Shown here: piece by piece, positions 24,550-34,295 of the stretch
How the letters are laid out: every line of letters starts with the position of its first letter
How positions within the stretch are numbered: the first letter of the stretch is position 1
DNA from: Opitutia bacterium UBA7441
GTDB lineage: Bacteria; Verrucomicrobiota; Verrucomicrobiia; Opitutales; Coraliomargaritaceae
DNA length: 48,681 bases
Assembly: GCA_002480015.1 (NCBI GenBank)
Contig: DLQD01000044.1
Coordinates: 1 to 48,681, forward strand
Direction of reading: 5' to 3'
Program-made: the position numbers and the translations under genes
Notes under the pieces: generated by a model
What the model was told of the DNA's origin: nothing
The model's input: only the letters and a program-made list of their open reading frames with translations
Database searches by the model: none

Positions 24550-25551
24550 CTAGAGTTCGCTTCCCTTTTCAAGGAGGCGTTCGTCGATCTTCATACCAAG
24601 AGAAAGGCCGAGTTGCTCGAGCTTGTCTTTGATTTCGTTGAGCGACTTTTTACCGAAGTTGCGATACTTAAGCATCTCTTGTTCGGACTTCATGGCGAGC
24701 TCACCAACCGTGGTGATATTGGCGTTGTTGAGGCAGTTCGCGGCACGAACGGAGAGCTCGATTTCGTTGACGCTCATGTTGAGCAGCTTGCGCAGGCGGT
24801 TTTGCTCTTCGCTGATCTCTTTGCTCTCACTCTCAAACTCAATATCGTCTTGAGAAACTTCGTCGAATACGTCGAGGTGGTGCTTGAGGATGGCAGCGCT
24901 TTGCTTCAGTGCGTCGTCCGGAGTAATGCGGCCGTCTGTAGTCACTTCAAGGATGAGCTTATCATAGTCCATCTCTTGTCCGACACGGGTATTCTCTACG
25001 GAATACTTAACGAGACGAACCGGGCTGAAGAGCGAGTCAATTGGAATGACACCGATCGCTTGTTCCGCCTTCTTGTTTTCCTCACCGGCGCAGTAGCCGC
25101 GACCGACTTTAACCTCCAGCTCAGCTAGGAAGCGTTGCTTTTTGTCAAGCGTGCAGATGATTTGATCAGGGTTGACTACCTTGAAATTAGCATCTTCCTG
25201 GATATCTGCAGCCGTTACTTGACCGTCTCGGTTCACGTCGATCAGAAGCGTCGCTGCTTCACGGGACTCGGAAACGAGGAGAACCTTCTTCAAGTTCAGG
25301 ACGATGTCAGTAACATCTTCCACAACACCCTCAATGCTCTGGAACTCGTGCTGCACCCCATTAATCTTAATCGACGTAATGGAAGCGCCTTCGATCGAGC
25401 TCAAAAGCACGCGGCGAAGGGAATTACCGATCGTGTGACCGTAACCGGTCTCAAACGGTTCAGCTGTGAATGTGGCGAAAGTATCTGTTGCGGTTTCTTC
25501 AACCTTGGACAGACGATTGGGAAGTTCAAATTTTCCTAAGCGCTTTGGCAT
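24550..25551 (-). CDS. rpoA: DNA-directed RNA polymerase alpha subunit
   Basis: This 333-residue protein has the assembly domain (EPFETGYGHTIGNSLRRVLL, SSIEGASITSIKINGV) and the C-terminal DNA/activator-binding domain (ELSVRAANCLNNANITTVGE, LKYRNFGKKSLNEIKDKL). Length and domain plan are normal. It dimerises to nucleate RNA polymerase and its C-terminal domain reads UP elements. It lies 59 bases after rpsD in the alpha part of the superoperon. Confidence 0.97.
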   Translation of the reverse strand: MPKRLGKFELPNRLSKVEETATDTFATFTAEPFETGYGHTIGNSLRRVLLSSIEGASITSIKINGVQHEFQSIEGVVEDVTDIVLNLKKVLLVSESREAATLLIDVNRDGQVTAADIQEDANFKVVNPDQIICTLDKKQRFLAELEVKVGRGYCAGEENKKAEQAIGVIPIDSLFSPVRLVKYSVENTRVGQEMDYDKLILEVTTDGRITPDDALKQSAAILKHHLDVFDEVSQDDIEFESESKEISEEQNRLRKLLNMSVNEIELSVRAANCLNNANITTVGELAMKSEQEMLKYRNFGKKSLNEIKDKLEQLGLSLGMKIDERLLEKGSEL

Positions 25552-25610
25552 AATGGACTTTTCTCTAGCTGGTTACAATTAATTGCGATGATACGAAGAA
25601 TGAAGCCGGT

Positions 25611-26219
<609 letters not shown>

Positions 26220-26278
26220 GGTGTTATTTCCTTATTATCTGCGAACTAGTTTATATGTATCTATGTGGCAGAGTCACA

Positions 26279-26788
26279 TTAGACACGACGACGTTTTGGC
26301 GCACGGCACCCGTTGTGGGGAACCGGAGTGACGTCAACGATTTCGGTGACGATCATGCCAAGAGATTGGAGTGCACGAACGGCGGAGTCGCGCCCCATAC
26401 CAGGGCCGTTGAGCTTGACGACCACTTCCTTCATGCCGTGTGACATGGCGACGCGGCCCGCGTCTTGAGTGACGACCTGAGCGGCGTAGGCGGTGGATTT
26501 GCGGGAGCCACGGAAGTTGCATTTGCCGGCGCTGGACCAGGAAATAACATTACCACGCGCATCGCAGAAAGTGACTTTTGTATTGTTGAACGTAGCGAGT
26601 ACGTTAACCACCCCAGAGGTGATGTTTTTGCTACCCTTGGCACGGCGGATTTTGACACCGTCCAGATCGCTTTTGAGAAGATCCTCGGCGGTGACTTCCT
26701 TTTTCTTTTCGGGCTCCGCAGTTTCAGTCGCAGCCACAGCGGCTACCTTTTCTTCTTCTTCGACAGATTTGTTTTCTTCTTCGCTCAT
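26279..26788 (-). CDS. rpsK: 30S ribosomal protein S11 with acidic N-terminal extension
   Basis: The S11 core (VVNVLATFNNTKVTFCDARG, FRGSRKSTAYAAQ, GPGMGRDSAVRAL, ending VPHNGCRAPKRRRV) begins near residue 47 of 169. The first 45 or so residues are Glu/Ala/Lys rich (EEENKSVEEEEKVAAVAATE). Typical S11 is about 129 residues. The ATG at 26788 has GGAA before it and no internal Met lies in the extension except well inside the core, so the extension appears real. Confidence 0.95.
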   Translation of the reverse strand: MSEEENKSVEEEEKVAAVAATETAEPEKKKEVTAEDLLKSDLDGVKIRRAKGSKNITSGVVNVLATFNNTKVTFCDARGNVISWSSAGKCNFRGSRKSTAYAAQVVTQDAGRVAMSHGMKEVVVKLNGPGMGRDSAVRALQSLGMIVTEIVDVTPVPHNGCRAPKRRRV

Positions 26789-26807
26789 AGGAAATTCCTT
26801 TTAAAGT

Positions 26808-27170
26808 TTACTTGCGGACGGGCTTGACGGCACCCTTACGCGTGCGGGCGTTGGTTTTAGTGCGCTGACCTCGGACCGGAAGGCCGCGCATATGGCGAAT
26901 ACCGCGCAGGCTGCGGATGGCCGACAGGCGCTTCAAGTTGGCAGTGCGCTCCCGGCGAAGATCACCTTCGACGATGTATTGCTTGTCCGCGACGATAGAG
27001 GCGAGCTGATTGAGCTCTTCTTCACTTAAATCACCGGAACGGCGATCCGCATCGAGGCCAGATTCGGCGACAATGGCTTTGGCACGAGTAGGCCCGATGC
27101 CATAGATGTAACGAAGCGCGTATTCGAGCTTCTTGTTTGCGGGGATATCGACTCCAAGGATACGTGGCAT
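26808..27170 (-). CDS. rpsM: 30S ribosomal protein S13
   Basis: This 120-residue head protein reads MPRILGVDIPANKKLEYALR, then YGIGPTRAKAI and RSLRGIRHMRGLPVRGQRTK with the basic tail TRKGAVKPVRK that contacts P-site tRNA. The 74-base gap upstream is too short for rpmJ (L36), which usually lies here. Confidence 0.97.
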   Translation of the reverse strand: MPRILGVDIPANKKLEYALRYIYGIGPTRAKAIVAESGLDADRRSGDLSEEELNQLASIVADKQYIVEGDLRRERTANLKRLSAIRSLRGIRHMRGLPVRGQRTKTNARTRKGAVKPVRK

Positions 27171-27244
27171 GATAATAAAAGGTTGGTGCCCCGCTGGATT
27201 GCGGGAAAACGGTGGAAAATAGTGATTTAAGTTAGTTTGAAAAG

Positions 27245-28012
27245 TTAATTCTGCGGAATTGTTAAGATTTCCGGTTCCCCGTTGGTTATGAGGACTGTGT
27301 GCTCGAAGTGAGCCGAGGGTTTACGATCGCGGGTGACGGCGGTCCAACCGTCGTCGAGCATGTCAACTTTGTCGGTGCCGAGGTTGATCATAGGTTCAAT
27401 TGCCAAGCACATTCCAGGTTTAAGAAGTGCCCCACTGCCGCGACGCCCGAAATTTGGGATTTGCGGTGGTTCATGCATGGTCTTGCCAACACCGTGGCCG
27501 ACGAAGTCGCGGACGATTCCATAGTTATGGCGCTTAATAAAGCGTTCCACGGCATTGGAAATGTCACCGACTCGGTTCCCGGCACGGGCGAAACTGATTG
27601 CGTAATGCAGCGATTCGCGTGTGGCAGCAATCAGGTTGGCGTTTTCGTCAGCAACCGGCTCTATCAGCACAGTAGTGGCATTATCACCGATAAATCCACG
27701 ATAGCGGACCACGACATCGATGGAAACGACGTCGCCGGGCTGAATGATGCGTCGAATCGACCCGATTCCGTGGACGATTTCTTCGTTAACGGAGAGACAG
27801 GTGTGAGCGGGAAAGACGTGCTCGCCAGCTTTATAATTAAAGCAAGCGCTCTCGGCTCCCAGCTCTTCGATCGCCTTGCGGCCAAGCTGATCCAGATCGT
27901 AAGTGGTCATCCCCTCCTCCACCGTATCGACGAGTCGCTTTAACACGGTCGCAGCAATTTGGCAGGCTTCGCGGATCGATTGAATTTCTTCGTCTGAGCG
28001 AATGTATTTCAT
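27245..28012 (-). CDS. map: Methionine aminopeptidase, type I
   Basis: This 255-residue enzyme removes initiator methionine. Metal ligands are in place: two Asp in SIDVVVRYRGFIGDNATT, His in FVGHGVGKTMHEPP, Glu in CLAIEPM and Glu in HFEHTVLIT. The substrate histidine lies in VFPAHTCLSVNEEIVHGI. No N-terminal SH3-binding or zinc extension is present. It sits between secY and rpsM, a classic position, but adk and infA are missing from the flanking gaps. Confidence 0.96.
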   Translation of the reverse strand: MKYIRSDEEIQSIREACQIAATVLKRLVDTVEEGMTTYDLDQLGRKAIEELGAESACFNYKAGEHVFPAHTCLSVNEEIVHGIGSIRRIIQPGDVVSIDVVVRYRGFIGDNATTVLIEPVADENANLIAATRESLHYAISFARAGNRVGDISNAVERFIKRHNYGIVRDFVGHGVGKTMHEPPQIPNFGRRGSGALLKPGMCLAIEPMINLGTDKVDMLDDGWTAVTRDRKPSAHFEHTVLITNGEPEILTIPQN

Positions 28013-28109
28013 CGAATTACAAAGTGAGGAGATGGATCAAAGAACAATTATTGAAAACGAAGAAGCGATGCCTGCATCACACCTTCGGGAAAATTCGGCG
28101 CCCTCAGGC

Positions 28110-29624
28110 TTAGCTGGGATTCAAGAACCAGGAGACGATCCCGAGTATGAACAAGGCAATACCGATGAAAAGGAGCGGACGCCACGCTGTCCAAAAATCC
28201 TGCAGGCCGGCGGAATCAACGAGCTGCTTATTACGGGCAGCAGAGCGGCCGCGAATCTTGCCCTTCTTGAGAAAGCCGTCGTAGTGACGCTGCAAGAGGT
28301 AGGTTTCAATCTGACGCATGGTGTCTAGCAGCACGCCGACGGTAATCAACATACCCGTGCCACCGAAGAAGATCGCTACGTTGAATGGCACGTTGTAAGT
28401 GAAGAGCAAAAAGTCAGGAAAGATCGCTATGACCGTCAGTGAGATGGCACCAAACAGAGTGAGGCGAGTCATGATGTGATCGAGGAACTTCGCCGTGGGC
28501 TCGCCGGGACGGACTCCGGGAATGTAGCCACCATTCTTCTTCAAATCGTCCGCGATTTGAATCGGCTTAAACATCATAGAAACCCAGAAGTAACTGAAGA
28601 CCAGAATAAGTAGGCCAAAGATCACATAATAAGCGATCTGCCCCTGGCCGATGGAATCAGCAAAATCATTGAAGAAACGCATGCCGGTCGCGCTACCGAG
28701 GTAAGTCAGAATCTGTGCAGGAAACATCAGAATCGCGCTACCGAAGATGACGGGCATGACCCCAGCGTAGTTCACCTTAAGAGGAAGGAAGGAGCTTTGG
28801 CCGCCATACACCTTACGACCCACGACACGCTTGGCGTATTGAACAGGAATCTTTCGTTGGGCCTGAGTGATCGCGACCAGAGCCGCCGTCACTGCAAAAA
28901 GGAGGCCCAGCATGAGGACCCCTTCAGGCACACCGAGTGACGCACCTTCGGAACCGACAGGTGCGACAAACATCTGATAGGCCGAGGCCACCGCACCAGG
29001 CAGGCCGGAAATGATGCTCACGGTGATCAAAAGCGAGATACCGTTACCAATCCCCTTCTGGGTGATCTGTTCACCGAGCCAAACCATAATCATGGTGCCA
29101 GCGGTCAGGAAAATCGTGCCTGTGATGAGGAAAGGGACCTGACTTGCGATCACGACATTGCCGTATTCCGCGGGATTAAAACCCTGGCCAATTAAGCTGG
29201 CTGGATTCGTCGACAACGCCACAAGCAAAAGCAGACCTTGTACCACGCAAATCGCGAGCGTCAGGTAGCGGGTATACTGATTGATCTTCTGTCGACCCAC
29301 ATCCCCCTCCTGCTGGAGACGGGCAATGGCCGGGAAGACAGCTCCGACTAGCTGCATGATGATCGATGCACTGATGTAAGGCATGATGCCAAGCGCAAAG
29401 ACTGCACCGTTGAGCAAAGCGCCCCCAGTGAACATATTAAACATACCGACGAGTCCGCCGCCTGCATTTGCCTGATCTGCAAAGAAATCCTGAATTGGCG
29501 AGATGTTCATCCCGGGAAGCGGGATATTCGCACCCACACGGGCAATGAACAATAAAGCCAGCGTGAAGAAGATCTTCTGGCGCAATTCAGGAATCTTCAG
29601 AGAATTTGTAAAAGCAGAAAGCAT
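28110..29624 (-). CDS. secY: Protein translocase subunit SecY
   Basis: This 504-residue membrane protein forms the channel of the Sec translocon. It has about ten hydrophobic segments, the plug region PLPGMNISPIQDFF, the SecY signature GIMPYISASIIMQLVGAVFP, and cytoplasmic loops AQRKIPVQYAKRVVGRKVYG and KNGGYIPGVRPGEPT, where the ribosome and SecA bind. It is somewhat longer than E. coli SecY (443). It follows rplO by 37 bases. Confidence 0.97.
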   Translation of the reverse strand: MLSAFTNSLKIPELRQKIFFTLALLFIARVGANIPLPGMNISPIQDFFADQANAGGGLVGMFNMFTGGALLNGAVFALGIMPYISASIIMQLVGAVFPAIARLQQEGDVGRQKINQYTRYLTLAICVVQGLLLLVALSTNPASLIGQGFNPAEYGNVVIASQVPFLITGTIFLTAGTMIMVWLGEQITQKGIGNGISLLITVSIISGLPGAVASAYQMFVAPVGSEGASLGVPEGVLMLGLLFAVTAALVAITQAQRKIPVQYAKRVVGRKVYGGQSSFLPLKVNYAGVMPVIFGSAILMFPAQILTYLGSATGMRFFNDFADSIGQGQIAYYVIFGLLILVFSYFWVSMMFKPIQIADDLKKNGGYIPGVRPGEPTAKFLDHIMTRLTLFGAISLTVIAIFPDFLLFTYNVPFNVAIFFGGTGMLITVGVLLDTMRQIETYLLQRHYDGFLKKGKIRGRSAARNKQLVDSAGLQDFWTAWRPLLFIGIALFILGIVSWFLNPS

Positions 29625-29661
29625 CAGTTAGTATCCTTCACTCGACCCCGGAGGGATCGAA

Positions 29662-30159
29662 TTACGCGTCTTCTTTCTCTTCGGCAGATGCGGCAGATGC
29701 GGCAGACACCTTTTCCGCGACGGCGTCTACAATCTTACCGCCAGCAGCTTCGATCTTGCTCTTGGCAGATGCCGAAACCTTGTCGACGTCGAAAGTGAAT
29801 GCTTTGGAGAGTTCGCCGTCACCGAGCACCTTAACGGGCTCAGCGTTATCACGGACCAGACCCGCAGCAACGAGAGACTCACGATTGATGGTATCGCCTT
29901 CCACTTTCTCAAGCTGGCCGACGTTGACCAACTGGAAAGTTTTCTTAAAGTTGTAGTTATTGAAACCACGACGCGGAAGTTTACGGTAGAGAGGCATTTG
30001 ACCGCCTTCGAAACCGATGCGGATACCGCCGCCAGAGCGAGCCTTTTGACCCTTATGCCCCTTGCCGGATGTTTTACCATGACCGCTACCTTCACCACGT
30101 CCGAGACGCTTGGTAGGGTGTGTGGCACCTTTAATGGTTGGAATGTTATCGAGATTCAT
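29662..30159 (-). CDS. rplO: 50S ribosomal protein L15
   Basis: This 165-residue protein starts MNLDNIPTIKGATHPTKRLG with the glycine-rich GRGEGSGHGKTSGKGHKGQK, then GGQMPLYRKLPRRGF, all typical of L15. About 20 extra residues at the C terminus are Ala/Glu rich (SAASAASAEEKEDA). rpmD (L30), which normally sits between rpsE and rplO, is absent: only 12 bases separate them. Confidence 0.96.
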   Translation of the reverse strand: MNLDNIPTIKGATHPTKRLGRGEGSGHGKTSGKGHKGQKARSGGGIRIGFEGGQMPLYRKLPRRGFNNYNFKKTFQLVNVGQLEKVEGDTINRESLVAAGLVRDNAEPVKVLGDGELSKAFTFDVDKVSASAKSKIEAAGGKIVDAVAEKVSAASAASAEEKEDA

Positions 30160-30171
30160 TTGATGGGATCC

Positions 30172-30696
30172 TTAGACTTCCGCAGCGACTTCGCCGAAAC
30201 GGATGTTTTTGATTTCTTCGTTCGAACGAAGCTGTTTAAGCGCCGCCATTGTAGCATTGACCATAGCCAGGTGGTTATTCGAACCGAGCGACTTGGAAAG
30301 AATGTTTTTAATACCGACAGATTCGAGCACTGCGCGGCAGCCGCCCCCAGCGATGACACCCGTTCCGTCCGACGCAGGACGTAGGAGCACTTTGCCCCCA
30401 TCGGCTTCACCTAGCACATGGTGAGGGATGGTGTCGCCACGAAGCTTGATTGTGACGAGGTTCTTCTTGGCTTGCTCGGTACCTTTACGGATGCACTCAG
30501 GAACTTCCTTCGCTTTACCATAGCCGACGCCGACTTCACCCTTTTGGTTACCGACGACGACAAGTGCAGCAAAGCTGAAACGTCGACCGCCTTTGACCAC
30601 TTTAGCGCAACGGTTAATGTGGACAACTTTTTCGACGAATTCCGGTGCTTCTTCCGGTTCGTCTTTTTGAGAAAATGATCTTTTTTGTCTGCTCAT
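30172..30696 (-). CDS. rpsE: 30S ribosomal protein S5
   Basis: This 174-residue protein has the S5 core VVHINRCAKVVKGGRRFSFA, VVVGNQKGEVGVGYGKAKEV, and PASDGTGVIAGGGCRAVLE. S5 is involved in decoding accuracy. The ATG at 30696 is chosen because the sequence before it (open to 30786) overlaps rplR and has no similarity. Confidence 0.97.
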   Translation of the reverse strand: MSRQKRSFSQKDEPEEAPEFVEKVVHINRCAKVVKGGRRFSFAALVVVGNQKGEVGVGYGKAKEVPECIRKGTEQAKKNLVTIKLRGDTIPHHVLGEADGGKVLLRPASDGTGVIAGGGCRAVLESVGIKNILSKSLGSNNHLAMVNATMAALKQLRSNEEIKNIRFGEVAAEV

Positions 30697-30706
30697 ATGG
30701 AGTTCC

Positions 30707-31063
30707 TTAGAATTGGAGGCCGGCCTCACGAGCCGCTTCGGCGAATGATTTAACGCAACCGTGATAACGGCGACCGGAGCGGTCAAAGACGACGGTATCT
30801 ACACCAGCTGCCTTGGCTTTATCAGCGATGATCTTGCCGAGCTCGACAGCACCCTCATTGTTGGCCTTAACTGCGGCGTCTTTGCCTCCGACGGACGAAG
30901 CATACGCCACCGTGTGGCCGGCTACGTCGTCGATGCATTGTGCGTAAATATGTTTGTTGGAAAAATGCACAGCTAGGCGTGGGCGCTCTGCAGTGCCTTT
31001 GACCTTCTTGCGGATGCGATAACGGCGCTTCTGCGCGAGAGAATTTTTCTTCTGGAGTTTCAT
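30707..31063 (-). CDS. rplR: 50S ribosomal protein L18
   Basis: This 118-residue 5S rRNA binder has RRYRIRKKVKGTAERPRLAV, FSNKHIYAQCIDD and the ending FDRSGRRYHGCVKSFAEAAR. Normal length, tightly spaced between rplF and rpsE. Confidence 0.97.
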   Translation of the reverse strand: MKLQKKNSLAQKRRYRIRKKVKGTAERPRLAVHFSNKHIYAQCIDDVAGHTVAYASSVGGKDAAVKANNEGAVELGKIIADKAKAAGVDTVVFDRSGRRYHGCVKSFAEAAREAGLQF

Positions 31064-31083
31064 AGATTACCCTCTGCTGAAAA

Positions 31084-31620
31084 TTAAGCGGACTTCTTAC
31101 CCTCCTTACGGCGGACGTATTGGCCAATGATGTGGACACCCTTGCCCTTGTAAGGCTCGGCAGGGAAGTAAGAATAGATGGTCGCGGCGATTTCACCGAC
31201 AATTTGCTTATCGGCACCGACGACGGAGAGTTTCGTGTTCTCAGTCACAGTGACAGTGATCCCTTCGGGGATCTTCACCTCGACTGGGTGCGAATAACCA
31301 AGCGCAAGGTCAAGCACGTCGCCCTTGAGCGCTGCGCGGAAACCGACACCTTTGATTTCGAGTTTCTTTTCGTAACCATCGACGACACCGACCACCATGT
31401 TATTGATGATGGAGCGCGCTGTGCCGAACATGGCGCGCGCGTGGCGGCTACTGTCTGCAGGCGTGACGCGGATTTCGCCGTCGACCATCTCGATTTTAAC
31501 CGAGTTGTCGAAAGTTTTTTCGAGTCTGCCCTTAGGGCCGTCAGCGCGGACAGTTTGTCCATCAATGGCGACGTTTGCCTTATCAAGGATAGGGATAGGA
31601 AGTTTACCAATTCTGCTCAT
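31084..31620 (-). CDS. rplF: 50S ribosomal protein L6
   Basis: This 178-residue protein has two L6 repeats. The start is MSRIGKLPIPILDKANVAI and the conserved C-terminal stretch is FPAEPYKGKGVHIIGQYVRR, which binds 23S rRNA near the factor-binding site. Confidence 0.97.
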   Translation of the reverse strand: MSRIGKLPIPILDKANVAIDGQTVRADGPKGRLEKTFDNSVKIEMVDGEIRVTPADSSRHARAMFGTARSIINNMVVGVVDGYEKKLEIKGVGFRAALKGDVLDLALGYSHPVEVKIPEGITVTVTENTKLSVVGADKQIVGEIAATIYSYFPAEPYKGKGVHIIGQYVRRKEGKKSA

Positions 31621-31637
31621 CGTGTTCTGCCTTTCAA

Positions 31638-32036
31638 TTACCAGACTTTGCAGACGAGCTCGCCGCCCACACCCGCTTCGCGGGCATCGCGGGCGCGCAT
31701 GACGCCTTTAGAAGTAGTGAGGATTGCCACACCCAAACCGCCAAGGACGCGGGGGATGTCTTTGCAACCGTAGTAGAGACGACGACCGGGCTTGCTGTGC
31801 CGCTCGATGCCAGTGATCGCCGGAGTGTTACCTGCAAACTTCAATTTGAGAGAAATGGTTTTGAAGCCCTTCTCATCTTGACCTTCGCTAAAGTCGTGAA
31901 TGTAGCCCTCGCTCTTAAGGATCGCAGCGATCGCAGCGCGCATTTTGGAGTGCTGCGTCGTGCAGACTGCCTTGTGCGCCATGCTGGCGTTGCGGATAAT
32001 CGTGAGGTAATCGCCAATTGTGTCGTGAACTGCCAT
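31638..32036 (-). CDS. rpsH: 30S ribosomal protein S8
   Basis: This 132-residue protein begins HDTIGDYLTIIRNASMAHKA and ends with the S8 signature around GLGVAILTTSKGVMRARDAR. S8 represses the spc operon in E. coli; no matching site could be assigned here. Confidence 0.96.
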   Translation of the reverse strand: MAVHDTIGDYLTIIRNASMAHKAVCTTQHSKMRAAIAAILKSEGYIHDFSEGQDEKGFKTISLKLKFAGNTPAITGIERHSKPGRRLYYGCKDIPRVLGGLGVAILTTSKGVMRARDAREAGVGGELVCKVW

Positions 32037-32092
32037 AGTATTTTACTAGTGGGTTTTCAGTGAGTGTGGTGAAGCGCCGAGAATCGGTTGGC

Positions 32093-32398
32093 TTACCAGG
32101 AGGATTTGGTCACACCGGGAATTTTGCCTTGGGTGGCAAGCTCACGGAATGTGATACGGGAAAGGCCGAATTTACGGATAAACGCACGCGGACGACCGGT
32201 GACGGAGCAGCGGTTGCGGGCACGGATCGGAGAGCTGTTCTTAGGCAGCTTGGTCAACTTGGCTTGCGCCTTGTAGAAATCCTCGTCGGTGGTCTCGGGA
32301 TTAGCGAGGATCGCCTTGAGCTCTTTACGCTTAGCGGCGAATTTTTCGATGAGACGGACACGCTTGAGGTTGCGTTGGATTGCGGATTTTTTAGCCAT
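32093..32398 (-). CDS. rpsN: 30S ribosomal protein S14 (long, zinc-free form)
   Basis: This 101-residue protein starts MAKKSAIQRNLKRVRLIEKF and has NRCSVTGRPRAFIRKFGLSR, the S14 signature with a single cysteine, so it is the zinc-free form. It ends ATQGKIPGVTKSSW as usual. Confidence 0.97.
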   Translation of the reverse strand: MAKKSAIQRNLKRVRLIEKFAAKRKELKAILANPETTDEDFYKAQAKLTKLPKNSSPIRARNRCSVTGRPRAFIRKFGLSRITFRELATQGKIPGVTKSSW

Positions 32399-32419
32399 GT
32401 GTAAATCTTTTAAGGTTCC

Positions 32420-33010
32420 TTATGCGTTGGCGGCAGCAGCAGCAGCTTCTTCAGCTTCGATCTCAGCACTTGTTTTGCGGAAAGGCATACCGAAAAGCTT
32501 CAGGAGTTCGCGGCCTTCCTCATCAGACAAAGCGCTGGTATTGATGCAGACGTCCATACCGATCGTGGCATTGGTGCCTTCGGCGCTAACTTCAGGGAAG
32601 ATGGTGTGATCGTTGAGACCGAGAGTGTAGTTACCTTGGCCATCGAAACGGGTAGGCACACCACGAAAGTCACGAATGCAAGGCAGCGCTATATTGATCA
32701 AGCGTATTAGGAAGTCATACATAGCCGCACCACGCAGTGTGACCTTACAACCGATCGGCTGGCCTTCGCGCAGTTTGAAGTTCGAGATACTGAGCTTCGC
32801 TTTAGTGGTAACGGGACGCTGACCGGAGATCTTCGCGATCTCATCGTTCACATATTGCACATGGTTCTTGTCGGCGGTCGCAGAGAAGCCGGAATTGAGA
32901 ACGATCTTCTTGATCGCGGGCACTTCGTGCGGGTTCTTGTAGCCGAACTTTTCCATAAGTGCGGGCACGACCTTCTCGTTGTAGTGTTTTTGTAAGATTG
33001 ACTGAGACAT
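32420..33010 (-). CDS. rplE: 50S ribosomal protein L5
   Basis: This 196-residue 5S rRNA-binding protein reads LQKHYNEKVVPALMEKFGYK, KIVLNSGF, then LREGQPIGCKVTLRGAAMYD and RDFRGVPTRFDGQGNYTLGL. The last 15 residues, EIEAEEAAAAAANA, are an Ala/Glu tail not seen in standard L5 (about 180). The ATG at 33010 is preferred to 33034, whose extra eight residues have no similarity. Confidence 0.97.
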   Translation of the reverse strand: MSQSILQKHYNEKVVPALMEKFGYKNPHEVPAIKKIVLNSGFSATADKNHVQYVNDEIAKISGQRPVTTKAKLSISNFKLREGQPIGCKVTLRGAAMYDFLIRLINIALPCIRDFRGVPTRFDGQGNYTLGLNDHTIFPEVSAEGTNATIGMDVCINTSALSDEEGRELLKLFGMPFRKTSAEIEAEEAAAAAANA

Positions 33011-33109
33011 CTTTAATATAAGGCGGATTTCCAACCCGACTTGTTAGTGGTGAGTGATGTTTGAAAAAGGTGCGAGAAAGTGAGGCCTAAACGCACGCTG
33101 GCAAGTACC

Positions 33110-33355
33110 TTATTTCTTCTTTTTAGCGTCGTATTTCTCGGCGCTCATAACGTTGGAATAGTGAATCGATACTTCGCGTTCGACAGAACCACCCTCTGGG
33201 TTTTCCTGAGTCTTGCGTTCGAATTTAGTGATCAGGTTGACGCCTTCGACCAGGACGCGCTCACCGGCTTTGACGGAGAGAACCTTGCCGCGCTTGCCTT
33301 TGTGGGCGCCGGAGATGACGACGACTTCTTGTTCGCGTTTAATTGCTTGAGCCAT
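33110..33355 (-). CDS. rplX: 50S ribosomal protein L24 (short)
   Basis: This 81-residue protein has the KOW motif EVVVISGAHKGKRGKVLSVK and EGVNLITKFERKTQENPEGG. It lacks about 20 C-terminal residues found in the E. coli protein. It begins 2 bases after rplN. Confidence 0.95.
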   Translation of the reverse strand: MAQAIKREQEVVVISGAHKGKRGKVLSVKAGERVLVEGVNLITKFERKTQENPEGGSVEREVSIHYSNVMSAEKYDAKKKK

Positions 33356-33357
33356 GA

Positions 33358-33720
33358 TTAGAGAACCTCCGGTGCGAGAGAAATGATTTTCATATACTTA
33401 GCACGGAGCTCACGAGCGACCGGGCCGAATATGCGTGTGCCTTTGGGATTACCATCCGCATTGATGATAACAATCGCGTTGTTATCGAAACGTAAGTAGC
33501 TGCCATCGGCCCGGCGGACGGGTGCCTTCGTGCGAACGACGACACCACGTACGACCTCACCCTTCTTAACGGAAGAATCGGTGGAAGCTTCCTTCACTGC
33601 GCACACAACGACATCGCCTACGTCGGCGGTGTCCTTGTTCTGGCCAAGGCGGCGGATCATCTCGGCGGATTTGGCGCCGGTGTTATCCGCGATAAATACA
33701 CGGCTGTTCATCTGAATCAT
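33358..33720 (-). CDS. rplN: 50S ribosomal protein L14
   Basis: This 120-residue protein has RVFIADNTGAKSAEMIRRLG, KGEVVRGVVVRTKAPVRRAD, and RFDNNAIVIINADGNPKGTR. Normal length and position after rpsQ. Confidence 0.97.
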   Translation of the reverse strand: MIQMNSRVFIADNTGAKSAEMIRRLGQNKDTADVGDVVVCAVKEASTDSSVKKGEVVRGVVVRTKAPVRRADGSYLRFDNNAIVIINADGNPKGTRIFGPVARELRAKYMKIISLAPEVL

Positions 33721-33766
33721 AACTAAAATCTCCTATTAGGATTATAAATATTCTGTGGGCAGTGGC

Positions 33767-34045
33767 CTACTCGTCGCCGAATTTGGGAGCGACTTCAAGC
33801 ACTTGAGTCACCCGCCAACGCTTCAACTTGCTGAGAGGACGGGTTTCCATAATTTCAACTTTGTCACCCAGGCCGCACTCATTCTTTTCATCATGTGCGT
33901 GCACAACCGTCTTACGCTTAATCTCTTTTTTGTAGAGTGGGTGCGGAACTTTGTAGGAGTAGGTGACTTTGATCGTCTTATCGCCGGAGCGACTGGTGAC
34001 GACTCCGATGAGGGACTTACGAGAATTGCGTGTGACGGCTTCCAT
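33767..34045 (-). CDS. rpsQ: 30S ribosomal protein S17
   Basis: This 92-residue OB-fold protein has KSLIGVVTSRSGDKTIKVTY, YKKEIKRKTVVHAHDEKNEC and IMETRPLSKLKRWRV, the S17 signature. Confidence 0.96.
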   Translation of the reverse strand: MEAVTRNSRKSLIGVVTSRSGDKTIKVTYSYKVPHPLYKKEIKRKTVVHAHDEKNECGLGDKVEIMETRPLSKLKRWRVTQVLEVAPKFGDE

Positions 34046-34066
34046 ATAATTAGGCGGCTGAAGAGT

Positions 34067-34270
34067 TTATGCGCTGGCGGTAGCCAACTTCTTTTCTTTA
34101 AGGATGGTTTCGAGACGCGCGATCTGGCGGCGCATTTCTTTAAATTCGTGTGGGTGCTCGATCTGGCCGGTTTGCTTGCGCATGCGGAGGTTGACGCGGG
34201 CATCACGTGTATCGCGAAGCTGTTTTTCGATTTCGGCTTCGGACATTTCGCGGATTTCTTTAGTGCTCAT
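34067..34270 (-). CDS. rpmC: 50S ribosomal protein L29
   Basis: This 67-residue two-helix protein reads EIREMSEAEIEKQLRDTRDA, NLRMRKQTGQIEHPHEFKEM and RRQIARLETILKEKK, typical of L29 at the tunnel exit. It lies between rplP and rpsQ as expected. Confidence 0.96.
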   Translation of the reverse strand: MSTKEIREMSEAEIEKQLRDTRDARVNLRMRKQTGQIEHPHEFKEMRRQIARLETILKEKKLATASA

Positions 34271-34295
34271 AGTATTGGTTTCCTATGTAAAATGG

